64,000 nt of DNA, taken from Eubacteriales bacterium. GTDB taxonomy: Bacteria > Bacillota > Clostridia > Tissierellales > GPF-1. Position 1 is the stretch's first letter, and every line of letters begins with the position of its first letter. The notes under the pieces were generated by a model. The model was not told the DNA's origin and made no database searches. It saw only the letters and a program-made list of their open reading frames with translations. The stretch is from assembly GCA_030625815.1 (NCBI GenBank), contig DAOUQF010000002.1, forward strand, positions 1 through 64,000. Reading direction: 5' to 3'. Positions 36,011-44,215 of the stretch are shown here, piece by piece. The position numbers and the translations under genes were made by a program.

Positions 36011-37162
36011 ATGGCAAGAGTAAAGTGGATAGCATGGCTTTTATGTGTCGGATTATTAACGGGATCTGTCGGCTTTGCCGACGGGGGCGTAACTCAATTC
36101 TCCGAGATCGAGAAAGCCATCAATGAGTATAATAGTCAGATCCTGCGGCAGATCGCCGATACGGAATTGTTGCGTTTGCAAAAGGAGAGCTTGGACGAAC
36201 AAAAAGAGTCAATGGAACCCTTGCGTCCTTTGTTTGGGTCCGTCTCCTCGCTCCTTGGGGGTGAAACGGCGTTGCAATTGATCTCTTTGACGGAGTATGT
36301 GCCTGCGCAGCTGGACATGGGGATCAAACTTTCGGAATTGGGAGTGGAGATCGCAAGAAATTCGGTGGTTTTGGGCGCGCGCCAATTGGTGATGGGGATT
36401 ATGCAAAGCCAACAGGCGATTCGCCGGGCATCGGAAAATGTTGAGAATCAACAGCGAAATTGGGATCGAATGCTGATTTCTTATGCGAATGGAATGGCAA
36501 CGGAGACTGATCGATTGAAGGCTAAGGCGGATCTGGAAGATGCGAAGCTTAAAGCAGAGCGATTTGAAATGGATCGATTGGATTATACGCGAAGGCTGAA
36601 TCAGTTAATGGGAAAACCCATTGAAACAGAGTTTCTTTTTCTGCGGGAAGAACCCATGGAAGCTCCGCTTTTGGAAGAGTCGACCTATTTGAAAGCAGCT
36701 TATAAGGAGCGATTTGAGATCGTACAATTGCAAGAAGTCCTTGCCTTGAAGGATCAGGAGATCGCGCTTTATGACACCTATGGATTGAGGGATGATTCGA
36801 GCTTGCGGAAGACTTATCGACGCTTGGAAGTGGAGCGGGAGCAATTGATTCTTCAATTGAATGAAGCGAAGGAAGAGATTGCCGTTGAAGTGAAGACCGC
36901 CTATCGCAAAGCTGTGATCATGAATCAACAGCGGATTGCAATCACGGCAAATCGGGATGCAAAGCGGATTTTATTGGCGAATTTGAAAATACAGAGACAG
37001 GAAGGGTTTGTCTCGGATGCGATTTTCGAGGAGACGGAGAATGGCCTGAAAGAGTTGGAAGAAGGGGTCGATCTCTTGATCCTGCAATATAACACGGCGA
37101 GGATGGCTTTGGATTTTGCTTCTCAGGTTGGGCCTGGAGCGGGAAGCGGGGTGACACCATGA
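36011..37162 (+). CDS. TolC-like coiled-coil protein 1
   Basis: 383 residues: signal peptide (about 1-24, GSVGFAD) and long amphipathic helices rich in Glu, Lys, Gln and Leu, in the two-halves arrangement of the TolC/outer membrane efflux protein family (QRNWDRMLISYANGMATETDRLKAKADLEDAK pattern, repeated at QRQEGFVSDAIFEETENGLKELE). It is shorter than Gram-negative TolC and no beta-barrel strands are evident, so it may form only the helical tunnel or a coiled-coil scaffold. Starts nine bases after the SLH-less gene and overlaps the next by four. The function in a cell with SLH wall proteins is unknown. Confidence 0.7.
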   Translation: MARVKWIAWLLCVGLLTGSVGFADGGVTQFSEIEKAINEYNSQILRQIADTELLRLQKESLDEQKESMEPLRPLFGSVSSLLGGETALQLISLTEYVPAQLDMGIKLSELGVEIARNSVVLGARQLVMGIMQSQQAIRRASENVENQQRNWDRMLISYANGMATETDRLKAKADLEDAKLKAERFEMDRLDYTRRLNQLMGKPIETEFLFLREEPMEAPLLEESTYLKAAYKERFEIVQLQEVLALKDQEIALYDTYGLRDDSSLRKTYRRLEVEREQLILQLNEAKEEIAVEVKTAYRKAVIMNQQRIAITANRDAKRILLANLKIQRQEGFVSDAIFEETENGLKELEEGVDLLILQYNTARMALDFASQVGPGAGSGVTP

Positions 37163-38220
37163 AGAAACAAGGAGTGATATTTGTTGTCGCTTTACTGATT
37201 TTAATTAGCGCGGGATTTGCGGTTGTCAATGGGTGGGATCTTGCATCTATTCAGCAGAAGAGCGTGGAAGAGGATCAGCGAGTCGCCATCGCGAAGCTGG
37301 AGGAAACCATTCAGGGATTGAAATTGGATGAGGCTGAGGAAGATGCGGCCTTTGCTTCCAGCGCGGGAAACCGGGAAGCGGAACTCGCCGGCTACGATAC
37401 AAAGGAATGGAAACCTTACGTTGCCGAAGCCCAAGTCGAAGCGGCGCGAAAAGAAACCAGGATTGCAAAATTAAACGCTGAAGCGGAAGGGCTCGAGAAA
37501 GCCGTGGCTCTCAGCGTAGCGAATGCAAAACTGCAGTGGAAACAGCAAATGGTAGAACTCGCAAAGCAGAAGCTCGAAATGGAAAAGGTTCGACTGGATG
37601 TGGGCATGAGCATTGAAGCGAATCTGCAGGACGCCATTGCGGTGCTGACTCAGGCAGAGGCGGATCGTGTTGCTGCTGAGCAAGAGGTGGAGATTGCGCG
37701 GATTGTACTGGCGCAGCAGATCAAGGTGGAGAACCCGGCCATTGCGCCAATGAAAGAGATTGAAGCGCGTTTTCCGACTCAGCCGGAACTGGAAACTTGG
37801 GTTGCAAGAGATCCCCAGGTGATTCGAACCAAAGCGGAATCGGAACGGGCAGAGGCTTTGAAGATGAAAGCGTCGGAAGGTTTTACCGTTGATGATCGAT
37901 TGTGGAAGGAAAAGCATCAAGAGGCGCTAAAAGCCTTGTTGAATTACGAAGAAGCCAAGCAGAATGCGGAGATTGCCATTCAGAAGGATTGGCAACGGGC
38001 AGCCCTTGCATTCAAGGGACTGGAAACCACCCTGCGATATGACAACGTGGCTGAAATGACGTTGAAAAATGCGGAGTTGAAATTTAATGAGGGCTTGATT
38101 TCAGAGAGTGGATACTTGGACAGCCAAGGAAAACGTGCGGAAGTGCAGGTGAATCTGAAGGTTGCCGAAGCGGAGTATTTGTCCGCCAATATGCGGTATC
38201 AAATTTGGAGAAGCGAGTAG
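37159..38220 (+). CDS. TolC-like coiled-coil protein 2
   Basis: 353 residues: signal peptide or anchor (about 1-25), then almost continuous coiled-coil helices with many Ala, Glu and Lys. The pattern KLEMEKVRLDVGMSIEANLQDAIAVLTQAE, repeated as LKNAELKFNEGLISESGYLDSQGKRAEVQ, is the duplicated helical hairpin of TolC-type proteins. No obvious barrel strands. Its ATG overlaps the previous stop (ATGA), so the two TolC-like proteins are made together and may pair. Last gene of the operon. Confidence 0.68.
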   Translation: MKKQGVIFVVALLILISAGFAVVNGWDLASIQQKSVEEDQRVAIAKLEETIQGLKLDEAEEDAAFASSAGNREAELAGYDTKEWKPYVAEAQVEAARKETRIAKLNAEAEGLEKAVALSVANAKLQWKQQMVELAKQKLEMEKVRLDVGMSIEANLQDAIAVLTQAEADRVAAEQEVEIARIVLAQQIKVENPAIAPMKEIEARFPTQPELETWVARDPQVIRTKAESERAEALKMKASEGFTVDDRLWKEKHQEALKALLNYEEAKQNAEIAIQKDWQRAALAFKGLETTLRYDNVAEMTLKNAELKFNEGLISESGYLDSQGKRAEVQVNLKVAEAEYLSANMRYQIWRSE

Positions 38221-38492
38221 AAAAATCTCACCACAGAGGCAACTTGTAAGAATTACTTACAAGTTCAAAATGAAAGCGGAAGAACAGTAAAACGAAATAA
38301 ATTACACTATAATCTTGAATAGAGAAATATTAAGCCATTCAAGATAAATATCTAAAAAAATGGCTGATGAATTAGCAAGTGAAGAATATGAAGAAGATGA
38401 TTTTGATCGGTTTATTAAAGAAAAGAGACTGAAAAAGCAAGTGAAGAAATGAAAAAAATGCAAACAAATAGCCCGCTTTCGCGGGCTTGGTT
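38221..38492. other. Intergenic region with an inverted repeat and a doubtful 30-codon ORF
   Basis: A perfect 10-bp inverted repeat AACTTGTAAG / CTTACAAGTT (38241-38250, 38256-38265) follows the TolC-like operon, but without a T-run. A 30-codon frame (38360-38452, plus strand, MADELASEEYEEDD...) has no convincing ribosome-binding site and is probably not a gene or is a remnant. The rest is A+T-rich and shows nothing else I can support. Confidence 0.4.
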
Positions 38493-38496
38493 TTAT
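38466..38496. terminator. Bidirectional terminator between the TolC-like operon and the C_GCAxxG gene
   Basis: Stem AGCCCGC / GCGGGCT with TTTC loop (38470-38487). On the plus strand TTGGTTTTATT follows; on the minus strand ATTTGTTTG. Confidence 0.7.
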
Positions 38497-38903
38497 TCGA
38501 GGGTTTTTCCGTATGCGACGACTTCTTCCATGATTTCCGCTGCAGCGACGATCATATCGGAACAGCGTTTCTCTTCCGTTTTATAGACGTCTTTTAATGG
38601 GGCGCAATTGATATAGCCAAATCGCTTCCCAAAGCTTTCAATAAATCGTTTGGTAAGGATCTTGATTTTGTCTGATTCATGCGCTTTTTCTTTTGTGAAA
38701 ATCACACCGAGGGCTGCTAGGCAGCCTGTGATGGCGCCGCACACATTGCCGATAGCCATGCCGCCTCCGAAGCTTGCCACGGTTTTCATGGCGTCTTTGG
38801 AAAGGTTCAATTCATAATACTCGTTCGCTGCATAGAGCATGGTTTCCGCACAATTGTAATCGAGCTCTTTTTCGTAATACTTTGCGACAACATCAGTAAA
38901 CAT
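38493..38903 (-). CDS. C_GCAxxG_C_C family protein
   Basis: 136 residues of a small cysteine-rich, helical family of unknown function, thought to be redox-active or to bind a metal cluster. The pattern is seen as DYNCAE, GNVCGAITGC, INCAPL and KRCSDM. Start ATG 38903 has AAGGAG upstream. A much longer open frame continues to 39581 but is only the antisense of the zinc-ribbon and tadA genes. It is divergent from those genes and transcribed alone. No substrate can be given. Confidence 0.85.
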   Translation of the reverse strand: MFTDVVAKYYEKELDYNCAETMLYAANEYYELNLSKDAMKTVASFGGGMAIGNVCGAITGCLAALGVIFTKEKAHESDKIKILTKRFIESFGKRFGYINCAPLKDVYKTEEKRCSDMIVAAAEIMEEVVAYGKTLE

Positions 38904-38946
38904 CGAAATTCTCCTTGATTGTGTTTTTTTCATTGTACCATAACCG

Positions 38947-38974
38947 TTTAAATTTTTCATAAATGTCGTATAAT
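38947..38974 (+). promoter_or_regulatory. Probable promoter for the zinc-ribbon/tadA transcript
   Basis: TATAAT at 38969-38974 with a weak -35 TTTAAA (38947-38952), 16-base spacer. Confidence 0.5.
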
Positions 38975-38996
38975 ATGAATATAGGGAGGGATGAAC

Positions 38997-39200
38997 ATGG
39001 CAAAATGGCTGGATGAGAGAATGGATATCGATAAGCTGGAAGACGAGACAGAAATATTGGAAGAATGTCCGCATTGTGGGAAAAAAGGCCTGATCATCAT
39101 AACCGACGAGGATGAATATGGGGAGGCCTATCGTGAGTATCGCTGCTTGAGTTGCGGATTTCGCGGGCTGGTCGACCTCGACGAGGAAGACGTGGATTAA
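38997..39200 (+). CDS. Small zinc-ribbon protein
   Basis: 67 residues, very acidic at both ends, with two CxxC knuckles (CPHCGKKG and CLSCGFRG) separated by about 25 residues, as in zinc ribbons. The start at ATG 38997 has GGGAGGG six bases upstream; ATG 38991 touches the ribosome-binding site and is unlikely. It lies ten bases before tadA and is probably co-transcribed. I do not recognise a named family; function unknown. Confidence 0.72.
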   Translation: MAKWLDERMDIDKLEDETEILEECPHCGKKGLIIITDEDEYGEAYREYRCLSCGFRGLVDLDEEDVD

Positions 39201-39209
39201 GGAGTTCGG

Positions 39210-39704
39210 ATGACAGAAGATGAAAAGTGGATGGCCCTTGCGCTTGACTTGGCAAAAGAAGCCATGGAGGAAGAGGAAGTGCCCGTTGGTGCCGTGATTG
39301 TTCGGGACGGAAAAATCATTGGACGGGGACGGAATCAAAAAGAGATGGGAAAGAACCCCTTGTATCATGCGGAGATTATGGCGATTGACGAGGCATGCAA
39401 GGCATTGGGCGGCTGGCGGCTGATGGGCTGCACCATGTACGTGACCTTGGAGCCGTGCCCCATGTGTGCCGGAGCGATTATTTCCGCCAGGTTGCCGCAT
39501 CTTGTAATCGGTGCTGATGACCCGAAGATGGGGGGATGCGGTTCTGTGGTGAATATCTGCCAGAATGAAGGCTTTAACCATGAAGTGGAAATTACGCGAG
39601 GAGTTCTCGCGGAAGAGTCAACGGAACTTATGCAGATCTTTTTTCAAGGTTTGCGGGTTCGGATGAAAGAAAAAGCGAAGAAAAGGAAAGAAGCTGCCCG
39701 ATAG
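39210..39704 (+). CDS. tadA: tRNA-specific adenosine deaminase
   Basis: 164 residues of the cytidine/deoxycytidylate deaminase fold. It converts A34 to inosine in tRNA-Arg(ACG). The zinc site and proton shuttle are complete: HAE with H53 and E55, and PCPMC with C83 and C86. VPVGAVIV and the N-terminal MALALDLAKEA are typical of TadA. ATG 39210 overlaps a TAAGGAG site. Downstream is a terminator; no signal recognition particle RNA gene was recognised there. Confidence 0.94.
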   Translation: MTEDEKWMALALDLAKEAMEEEEVPVGAVIVRDGKIIGRGRNQKEMGKNPLYHAEIMAIDEACKALGGWRLMGCTMYVTLEPCPMCAGAIISARLPHLVIGADDPKMGGCGSVVNICQNEGFNHEVEITRGVLAEESTELMQIFFQGLRVRMKEKAKKRKEAAR

Positions 39705-39716
39705 GGCGGCTTCTTT
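39689..39716 (+). terminator. Terminator of tadA
   Basis: Stem GAAGCTGCCC / GGGCGGCTTC, GATA loop, TTTT; it overlaps the tadA stop codon. Confidence 0.85.
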
Positions 39717-39741
39717 TGGGGTGTGAGGAAATATATATTGC

Positions 39742-40491
39742 TTAAAAGAGGTTTTGAATCTCTTGGTAAGCCTTTTTTACCAAATCAGTATTGGTTTTTC
39801 CAGTGTTTTTGTCGATGACCGAGCCGTAGATATGAGGAACGATTCGTTCGACGCCGGCATCGAGGCATACCTTGACGATTTCAGCGACATTTTCCGGAGT
39901 GATGCCGCCAGTCGGCTCAATCACAGGCATGCCGAGCTTGGCGCTCGCTTCAGCGACAACTTTCAGCTCCTCAAGATGGGTAAGTCCTTTCATGTGGAAA
40001 AACTTGACGGATGAAACGCCAACTTCTTTTAACATGGCAATGGCGGTTTCAACCGCAACCAAGGCTTTTTCCTGGTCTTGACTGTTGGGACCCGTTGAAA
40101 TCTCGACAATGCCTGGGGTGCCGGTTGGACGAACCAAGGCGTTGACGAAGGTGGATTCGCATTTTCTGGCATCTAGCATGCCCTTTGTGTAACCGGCAGC
40201 AGGGAAGACCTGATTGGCGTGACCCGAGTCGAGGCTCGATGCAATCTCAGCGACGGCGTGCCATTGCTTGGGGTCTCCGTTACCGAGTCCGATGGAAAGG
40301 ACGGGGATTTCTTTTAAATAGGCTTTGCCCATTTCAATGGCAGCCTCTGTTGTATCGAATTGACTGGAGAGGAGACCGATAATTGCGTTTCCATCCATGG
40401 CATCATAGACTTCTTTTGCGTTCTTCGGATCGCGGGCAAGAAAATTCACCGCAACACGGTTTTGATAAAAATGAAATTTATTCCAATTCAT
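39742..40491 (-). CDS. dgaF: 2-dehydro-3-deoxy-phosphogluconate aldolase, DgaF type
   Basis: 249 residues of the KDGP aldolase family found with glucosaminate genes. It splits 2-keto-3-deoxy-6-phosphogluconate to pyruvate and glyceraldehyde 3-phosphate. A beta/alpha-barrel pattern is visible, with VKFFHMKGL carrying the likely Schiff-base lysine and VIEPTGGITPENV forming the phosphate-binding loop. It starts within dgaE (14-base overlap) and is the last gene of the operon, as in Salmonella. Confidence 0.9.
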   Translation of the reverse strand: MNWNKFHFYQNRVAVNFLARDPKNAKEVYDAMDGNAIIGLLSSQFDTTEAAIEMGKAYLKEIPVLSIGLGNGDPKQWHAVAEIASSLDSGHANQVFPAAGYTKGMLDARKCESTFVNALVRPTGTPGIVEISTGPNSQDQEKALVAVETAIAMLKEVGVSSVKFFHMKGLTHLEELKVVAEASAKLGMPVIEPTGGITPENVAEIVKVCLDAGVERIVPHIYGSVIDKNTGKTNTDLVKKAYQEIQNLF

Positions 40492-41602
40492 GACTAACCT
40501 CCGTTAGGGTTTTTGTAAGGGTTTGAATCAACCGTGGGATTTGATCCTCGCGGAAGGTGCGGGGATCAATGTGTAATTTATGATTTTGTTGCTGATATTT
40601 TCTCAAGTAAATGGCCGGGGAACCCGCTTCCAATCGATTCGCCAATTCGGGAACCGAAATGGAAAGAGCAGAAGGCTGGAAAGATAGCTCCAGTCGAATA
40701 ATTTCGCGACCTGCTTCATCGCGGATTAGTTTGGTTTGTAAACCAGGGATAGAAGTAAGGGTGGCATTGATTGTCTCTAGCCGGGATTCTTGTTGAGCCA
40801 ATGGAATCCGTGGCGGATTTGTCTCATATTGATTCAAAGCGGCCAAAAGACCGATGGTGGACTCTTTCGATACCTTCATGGCACGGCCAATCCCTTCATA
40901 TTGCAGGGCACAAGCGGCAATCCAGTTTTTTTTGCCAGCGATAAAGCCGGAGGTGGGTCCCTCGATTGATTTTCCGCCGCTGTAGATGACAAGGTCAGCG
41001 CCTGCAGCAATAAATTTTGTCAAAGACTCCTCTGCTGCCGCATCGACGATGATTGGAATTTGTGCTTTCTTTGCGATTGCGATGGTTTCCTCCAGTGACA
41101 ATTCGCCCTTGTGAACCGTGTGATGGGACTGGACGAATAGGATGCCTGCGGTATCTGGTGAGATATTGGCTTCAAGATCATGGGCCATAACATGGTTCGC
41201 TTCGCCAAATTCTTTGACTAGTCCGCCGCCCAGGTGAATCATCTGTGCGATGGAGGCGCCAAAATTAATGACATGGCCCTTTTGAATCAGGATTTCCTTA
41301 TCAGAGCCTGAGAAAAATGGCAGGGATTTCATGGCAAGATAGTCCCCTTTGGTAATAACGGCGGCAACAGACAAGGCGATGCCTGCGGCTGCGCCGTGGG
41401 TGATGCAACCAGCTTCCGCTCCTGTCAAATCCGCAACGTGCGTACCGGCTGTTTCCAACAACTCTTTCATAACGACAAATCCTTGTCCCGCCTGTGTCAT
41501 GGCGTCCATCACAAGGGGAGAGGGGGTGGAAACCCCGAGAATTGTCATTTTTCCACATGCATTGATGACCTCTCGGACACCATAGTTTTGATAAATACTC
41601 AT
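40478..41602 (-). CDS. dgaE: D-glucosaminate-6-phosphate ammonia-lyase
   Basis: 374 residues of a SelA-like, fold-type I pyridoxal-phosphate enzyme. It removes ammonia from D-glucosaminate 6-phosphate to give 2-keto-3-deoxy-6-phosphogluconate for DgaF. Seen: VREVINACGKMTILG at the N terminus, TGAEAGCITHGAAAGI, IIVDAAAEE, and the PLP lysine in YSGGKSIEGP. ATG 41602 has GGAGGTAACC upstream and is preferred over the start four codons earlier. A strong hairpin lies between this gene and dgaD. Confidence 0.92.
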   Translation of the reverse strand: MSIYQNYGVREVINACGKMTILGVSTPSPLVMDAMTQAGQGFVVMKELLETAGTHVADLTGAEAGCITHGAAAGIALSVAAVITKGDYLAMKSLPFFSGSDKEILIQKGHVINFGASIAQMIHLGGGLVKEFGEANHVMAHDLEANISPDTAGILFVQSHHTVHKGELSLEETIAIAKKAQIPIIVDAAAEESLTKFIAAGADLVIYSGGKSIEGPTSGFIAGKKNWIAACALQYEGIGRAMKVSKESTIGLLAALNQYETNPPRIPLAQQESRLETINATLTSIPGLQTKLIRDEAGREIIRLELSFQPSALSISVPELANRLEAGSPAIYLRKYQQQNHKLHIDPRTFREDQIPRLIQTLTKTLTEVSHELE

Positions 41603-41618
41603 GGTTACCTCCAAAAGA

Positions 41619-41647
41619 AAGGAATAGGGAGAAGCTCCCTATTCCTT
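41619..41647 (-). terminator. Strong intercistronic hairpin between dgaD and dgaE
   Basis: Perfect 13-bp arms (41619-41631 and 41635-41647; core GGAATAGGGAG) with a three-base loop. On the minus strand a T-rich TTTCTTTT follows, then the dgaE ribosome-binding site. It may be a partial terminator or an RNA-processing/stability element. Confidence 0.6.
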
Positions 41648-41651
41648 GTGT

Positions 41652-42497
41652 TTATAAGATTCCCAGTAGGGAAGTGATGACGCTGAGCCCGATAATGAAA
41701 GAAAGGATGATATTGTAACGAGGTCCTTTTTTCTTTAAGAAGGCATAGATGCCAAAGACTGCGGCCAGTGGCAATAAACCAGGAGCCATCATATCCAAAA
41801 TGCTCTGCATAGCGATTGGCGTAGAATTTGCCATTTGTATTGTAAATGGCGTTGAGATATTGACGAAGCTTGCGGATAGCGAGCCCATCATAAAGAGTCC
41901 CAACACACTGGCACCTTGAATCAAGTCTTTGATTTTTCCGTTTTGCAAAAGTCCAACAATGGATTTCTTGCCGACGGAATATCCGGTGTGATAGAAGTAG
42001 TAGCCCATTACCATGGTGATGCCGGGATAGAGAATCAAAGGCAAAATGCCGCCCATTGGATTCCCTTGCATGGCTAGTGGCAAGAACAACGCCATGATCA
42101 ATGGCATAATTGCCGCCCAGATGATCGAATCGCCCATTCCGGCTAAAGGTCCCATCAAGCCGGTTTTAATACCTGTGATTGCAACTTCCGATGCCTCGCC
42201 GCCGTTTGCCATTTCTTCCTCCATGGCAATGGTAATGCCGTGGATGGGACAACCCATGATGCCTTCTGTGTTGAAGAAGTTCAAATGACGCTTCAAAGCG
42301 ATGCTGAGTTCTTCTTTTTCAGGGTATAATTTTGTTAATACAGGAGTCATGGCTGCGCAGAATATCAAGCTCTGCAACCGTTCGTATGAGTTTGACAACT
42401 CAGCGCCAAAGTACCAGATCCACCATGATTTTGTGATATCTTTCTTTGTTAATGCACTTGATTTTGATTGTGTGTTCGTCATTGTCATTTCTGCCAT
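41652..42497 (-). CDS. dgaD: PTS mannose-family EIID component for D-glucosaminate
   Basis: 281 residues. The N-terminal cytoplasmic part (LTKKDITKSWWIWYFGAELSNSYERLQ) and the block NTEGIMGCPIHGITIAMEEEMA with GLMGPLAGMGDSI are classic EIID-Man features; C-terminal membrane segments follow. With EIIC it forms the sugar channel and delivers phosphorylated substrate. Its ATG overlaps the dgaC stop by one base. Substrate is inferred from the linked dgaE and dgaF. Confidence 0.92.
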   Translation of the reverse strand: MAEMTMTNTQSKSSALTKKDITKSWWIWYFGAELSNSYERLQSLIFCAAMTPVLTKLYPEKEELSIALKRHLNFFNTEGIMGCPIHGITIAMEEEMANGGEASEVAITGIKTGLMGPLAGMGDSIIWAAIMPLIMALFLPLAMQGNPMGGILPLILYPGITMVMGYYFYHTGYSVGKKSIVGLLQNGKIKDLIQGASVLGLFMMGSLSASFVNISTPFTIQMANSTPIAMQSILDMMAPGLLPLAAVFGIYAFLKKKGPRYNIILSFIIGLSVITSLLGIL

Positions 42498-43249
42498 TAT
42501 GCTTCCGCTCCTTCCTTATTCGCCAAAGACATGTAGAGAAGTGCGAGACATGTACCGAAGATTGCAGCGGCCATGACATCGATTTGGAAATACTTCACTG
42601 TGAAGAATCCAAGGATAAAGAAAGGAATCAACTTTTTCTTTCCAATCACCATGATCGTAAGAGCAAAACCTAAGGCTGGAAGGATTCCACCCATAATTTC
42701 AAATGAGTGAGTCAACCAAAGTGGAATGCTGTCTAAGAACTTGGTTACAACGGCTTCCCCATAGTATGTCGCAATAAATACGGGTGGGAAGCGAATCAAG
42801 AATCCGGCAAGTGCAGGGAAAAGGAAGGCTGCACGCAGTATTCCTTTTGTATTGGCTTCTTCGGCATAGCGGTCTGCCATATGAACGAAGGTTGCGTTGA
42901 TCGTACGGCGCAATTGATCTCCGAATACGCCCAATACTCCGAATGGAACTGCCAATGCAACGGCAATTGCCGGTTCCATGCCAGTTTGAAGCGCCACTGG
43001 GATTGCGATACAAGCAGCCAATGCCGGGTCAGAAGGCACATTGCCGCCTGGTGTCGAGGTAACGCCCAGATAAACCAATTGAATGCCGGCGCCGATAATC
43101 ATAGCATTTGCCATATCTCCATAAAAAAGTCCAACAAAAACGGCAATCGTTACTGGTTGTAGAAGCTGTGCCGACAGGGTGTAACCGAAGCGCAAGCGAA
43201 CAAACCAATAAAGCAGGCCCATCAGTATTGCAATTGTAAAAGTGCTCAT
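42497..43249 (-). CDS. dgaC: PTS mannose-family EIIC component for D-glucosaminate
   Basis: 250 residues, largely hydrophobic, with the EIIC-Man pattern GLFYGDMANAMIIGAGIQLVYLG, TPGGNVPSDPALAACIAIPVA, and FGDQLRRTINATFVHMADRYAE. It forms the transmembrane translocator together with EIID. Start ATG 43249 with AGGAGG upstream; it begins 11 bases after dgaB and overlaps dgaD by one base. Confidence 0.92.
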   Translation of the reverse strand: MSTFTIAILMGLLYWFVRLRFGYTLSAQLLQPVTIAVFVGLFYGDMANAMIIGAGIQLVYLGVTSTPGGNVPSDPALAACIAIPVALQTGMEPAIAVALAVPFGVLGVFGDQLRRTINATFVHMADRYAEEANTKGILRAAFLFPALAGFLIRFPPVFIATYYGEAVVTKFLDSIPLWLTHSFEIMGGILPALGFALTIMVIGKKKLIPFFILGFFTVKYFQIDVMAAAIFGTCLALLYMSLANKEGAEA

Positions 43250-43260
43250 GTAAATCCTCC

Positions 43261-43746
43261 TTAGTATTTTTTCAAAATTTCTTGGAAGCTTTGCGGTCGA
43301 TCCTCTGGGATGGTTTGAAAGATAATATCCACGCCCTTTGATGACAAGTCTTTTAGAATTTCTACGTCTGGATCATCCAGGGTAATGTTTTGGAAGACAA
43401 CTTTTCTTTCAGGACCGCCGCCGAGACCGCCGACTTGCACCTTTTCAGGTGCCAAACCAGCATGCCATGCTTTATGCAGATCTGTAAGGTTGCCGAAAAG
43501 CAACAATACTTTTCCTGATTCGAATTGGTTGTCATTCCAGGCGGCAATCGCCTCGTCCAGTCCAAATGCTTTGACTGTAATTCCCGGAGGGGCGGCCATT
43601 AAGTAGATGCTTTTCATAAATGGATCGCTGACTAGCATATCGCTGACAACAACAATCTTATTTGCGTCGGATTGGTTGACCCATTTGGTGACAACCTGTC
43701 CGTGAATGAGTCTGCTGTCAATTCGTGTTAATACAATTGAAGCCAT
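43261..43746 (-). CDS. dgaB: PTS mannose-family EIIB component for D-glucosaminate
   Basis: 161 residues. The phosphorylated histidine is H15 in LTRIDSRLIHGQVVTKWV, the standard EIIB-Man site. GGLGGGPERKVVFQNITL and a VDIIFQTIPED strand complete the family pattern. It passes phosphate from EIIA to the incoming sugar acid. Start ATG 43746 (AAAGGAGTGAG upstream) is chosen over a frame opening 36 codons earlier inside dgaA. Confidence 0.93.
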   Translation of the reverse strand: MASIVLTRIDSRLIHGQVVTKWVNQSDANKIVVVSDMLVSDPFMKSIYLMAAPPGITVKAFGLDEAIAAWNDNQFESGKVLLLFGNLTDLHKAWHAGLAPEKVQVGGLGGGPERKVVFQNITLDDPDVEILKDLSSKGVDIIFQTIPEDRPQSFQEILKKY

Positions 43747-43750
43747 TTTC

Positions 43751-44164
43751 TCACTCCTTTCCCATATTTGCTTTGATTTTGTTGACGACGTTGAGACAGC
43801 TTGTAGAACCCGTTTCAACGATGCGAGCCGAACGGTCGGCATCGTCAATGGCAAGAGTGCGGGTCATCATCGCTTCCATCAACATGGGTGCATTAAGACC
43901 GGCGATTACTTGGATCGGAAAATCTTGGCTCAGTCTTGCTGCCACATTTGACGGGGTGCCGCCAAAGAGATCGGTAAAGACTAATGCACGAGGGGTGACG
44001 TCAAGTTCTTCTCGTACCTTTTGATAAAAGTCGTTTAGGGTTTCTTCCGGCATAAGCGGAATGGCAACGACTCCGTCGGTTTCACCCATGATCATGCGTA
44101 CGCTATTAATGAGTGATTGCCCCCACTCACCGTGTGTTAGTAAAAGAATTCTATTCATTTCCAT
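43751..44164 (-). CDS. dgaA: PTS mannose-family EIIA component for D-glucosaminate
   Basis: 137 residues. The active histidine is in ILLLTHGEWGQSL (H11 from this start), and the DLFGGTPSN loop is the usual EIIA-Man motif. It accepts phosphate from HPr. First gene of the dga operon, 33 bases after a sigma-54 promoter. ATG 44164 has AAGGAGG twelve bases upstream; ATG 44158 is an alternative. Frame open further upstream is not supported because it would include the promoter. Confidence 0.92.
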   Translation of the reverse strand: MEMNRILLLTHGEWGQSLINSVRMIMGETDGVVAIPLMPEETLNDFYQKVREELDVTPRALVFTDLFGGTPSNVAARLSQDFPIQVIAGLNAPMLMEAMMTRTLAIDDADRSARIVETGSTSCLNVVNKIKANMGKE

Positions 44165-44196
44165 AGATCTACGAAACCTCCTTTGTCCTTCTCTAT

Positions 44197-44212
44197 TGCA
44201 AGTGGCGTGCCA
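44197..44212 (-). promoter_or_regulatory. Sigma-54 (-24/-12) promoter of the dga operon
   Basis: The minus strand reads TGGCACGCCACTTGCA, matching the consensus TGGCAC-N5-TTGCA in full. It lies between dgaR and dgaA and reads into dgaA. The linked activator DgaR has a GAFTGA motif for contacting sigma-54. Confidence 0.93.
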
Positions 44213-44215
44213 AAA

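Noticed and set aside
38360-38452. Thirty-codon acidic/basic ORF
   Set aside because: No ribosome-binding site at useful spacing and no recognisable family; noted only in the intergenic entry.
38904-39581. Long N-terminal extension of the C_GCAxxG_C_C reading frame
   Set aside because: It is antisense to the zinc-ribbon and tadA genes; the good ribosome-binding site is at 38903 and family members are about 136 residues long.
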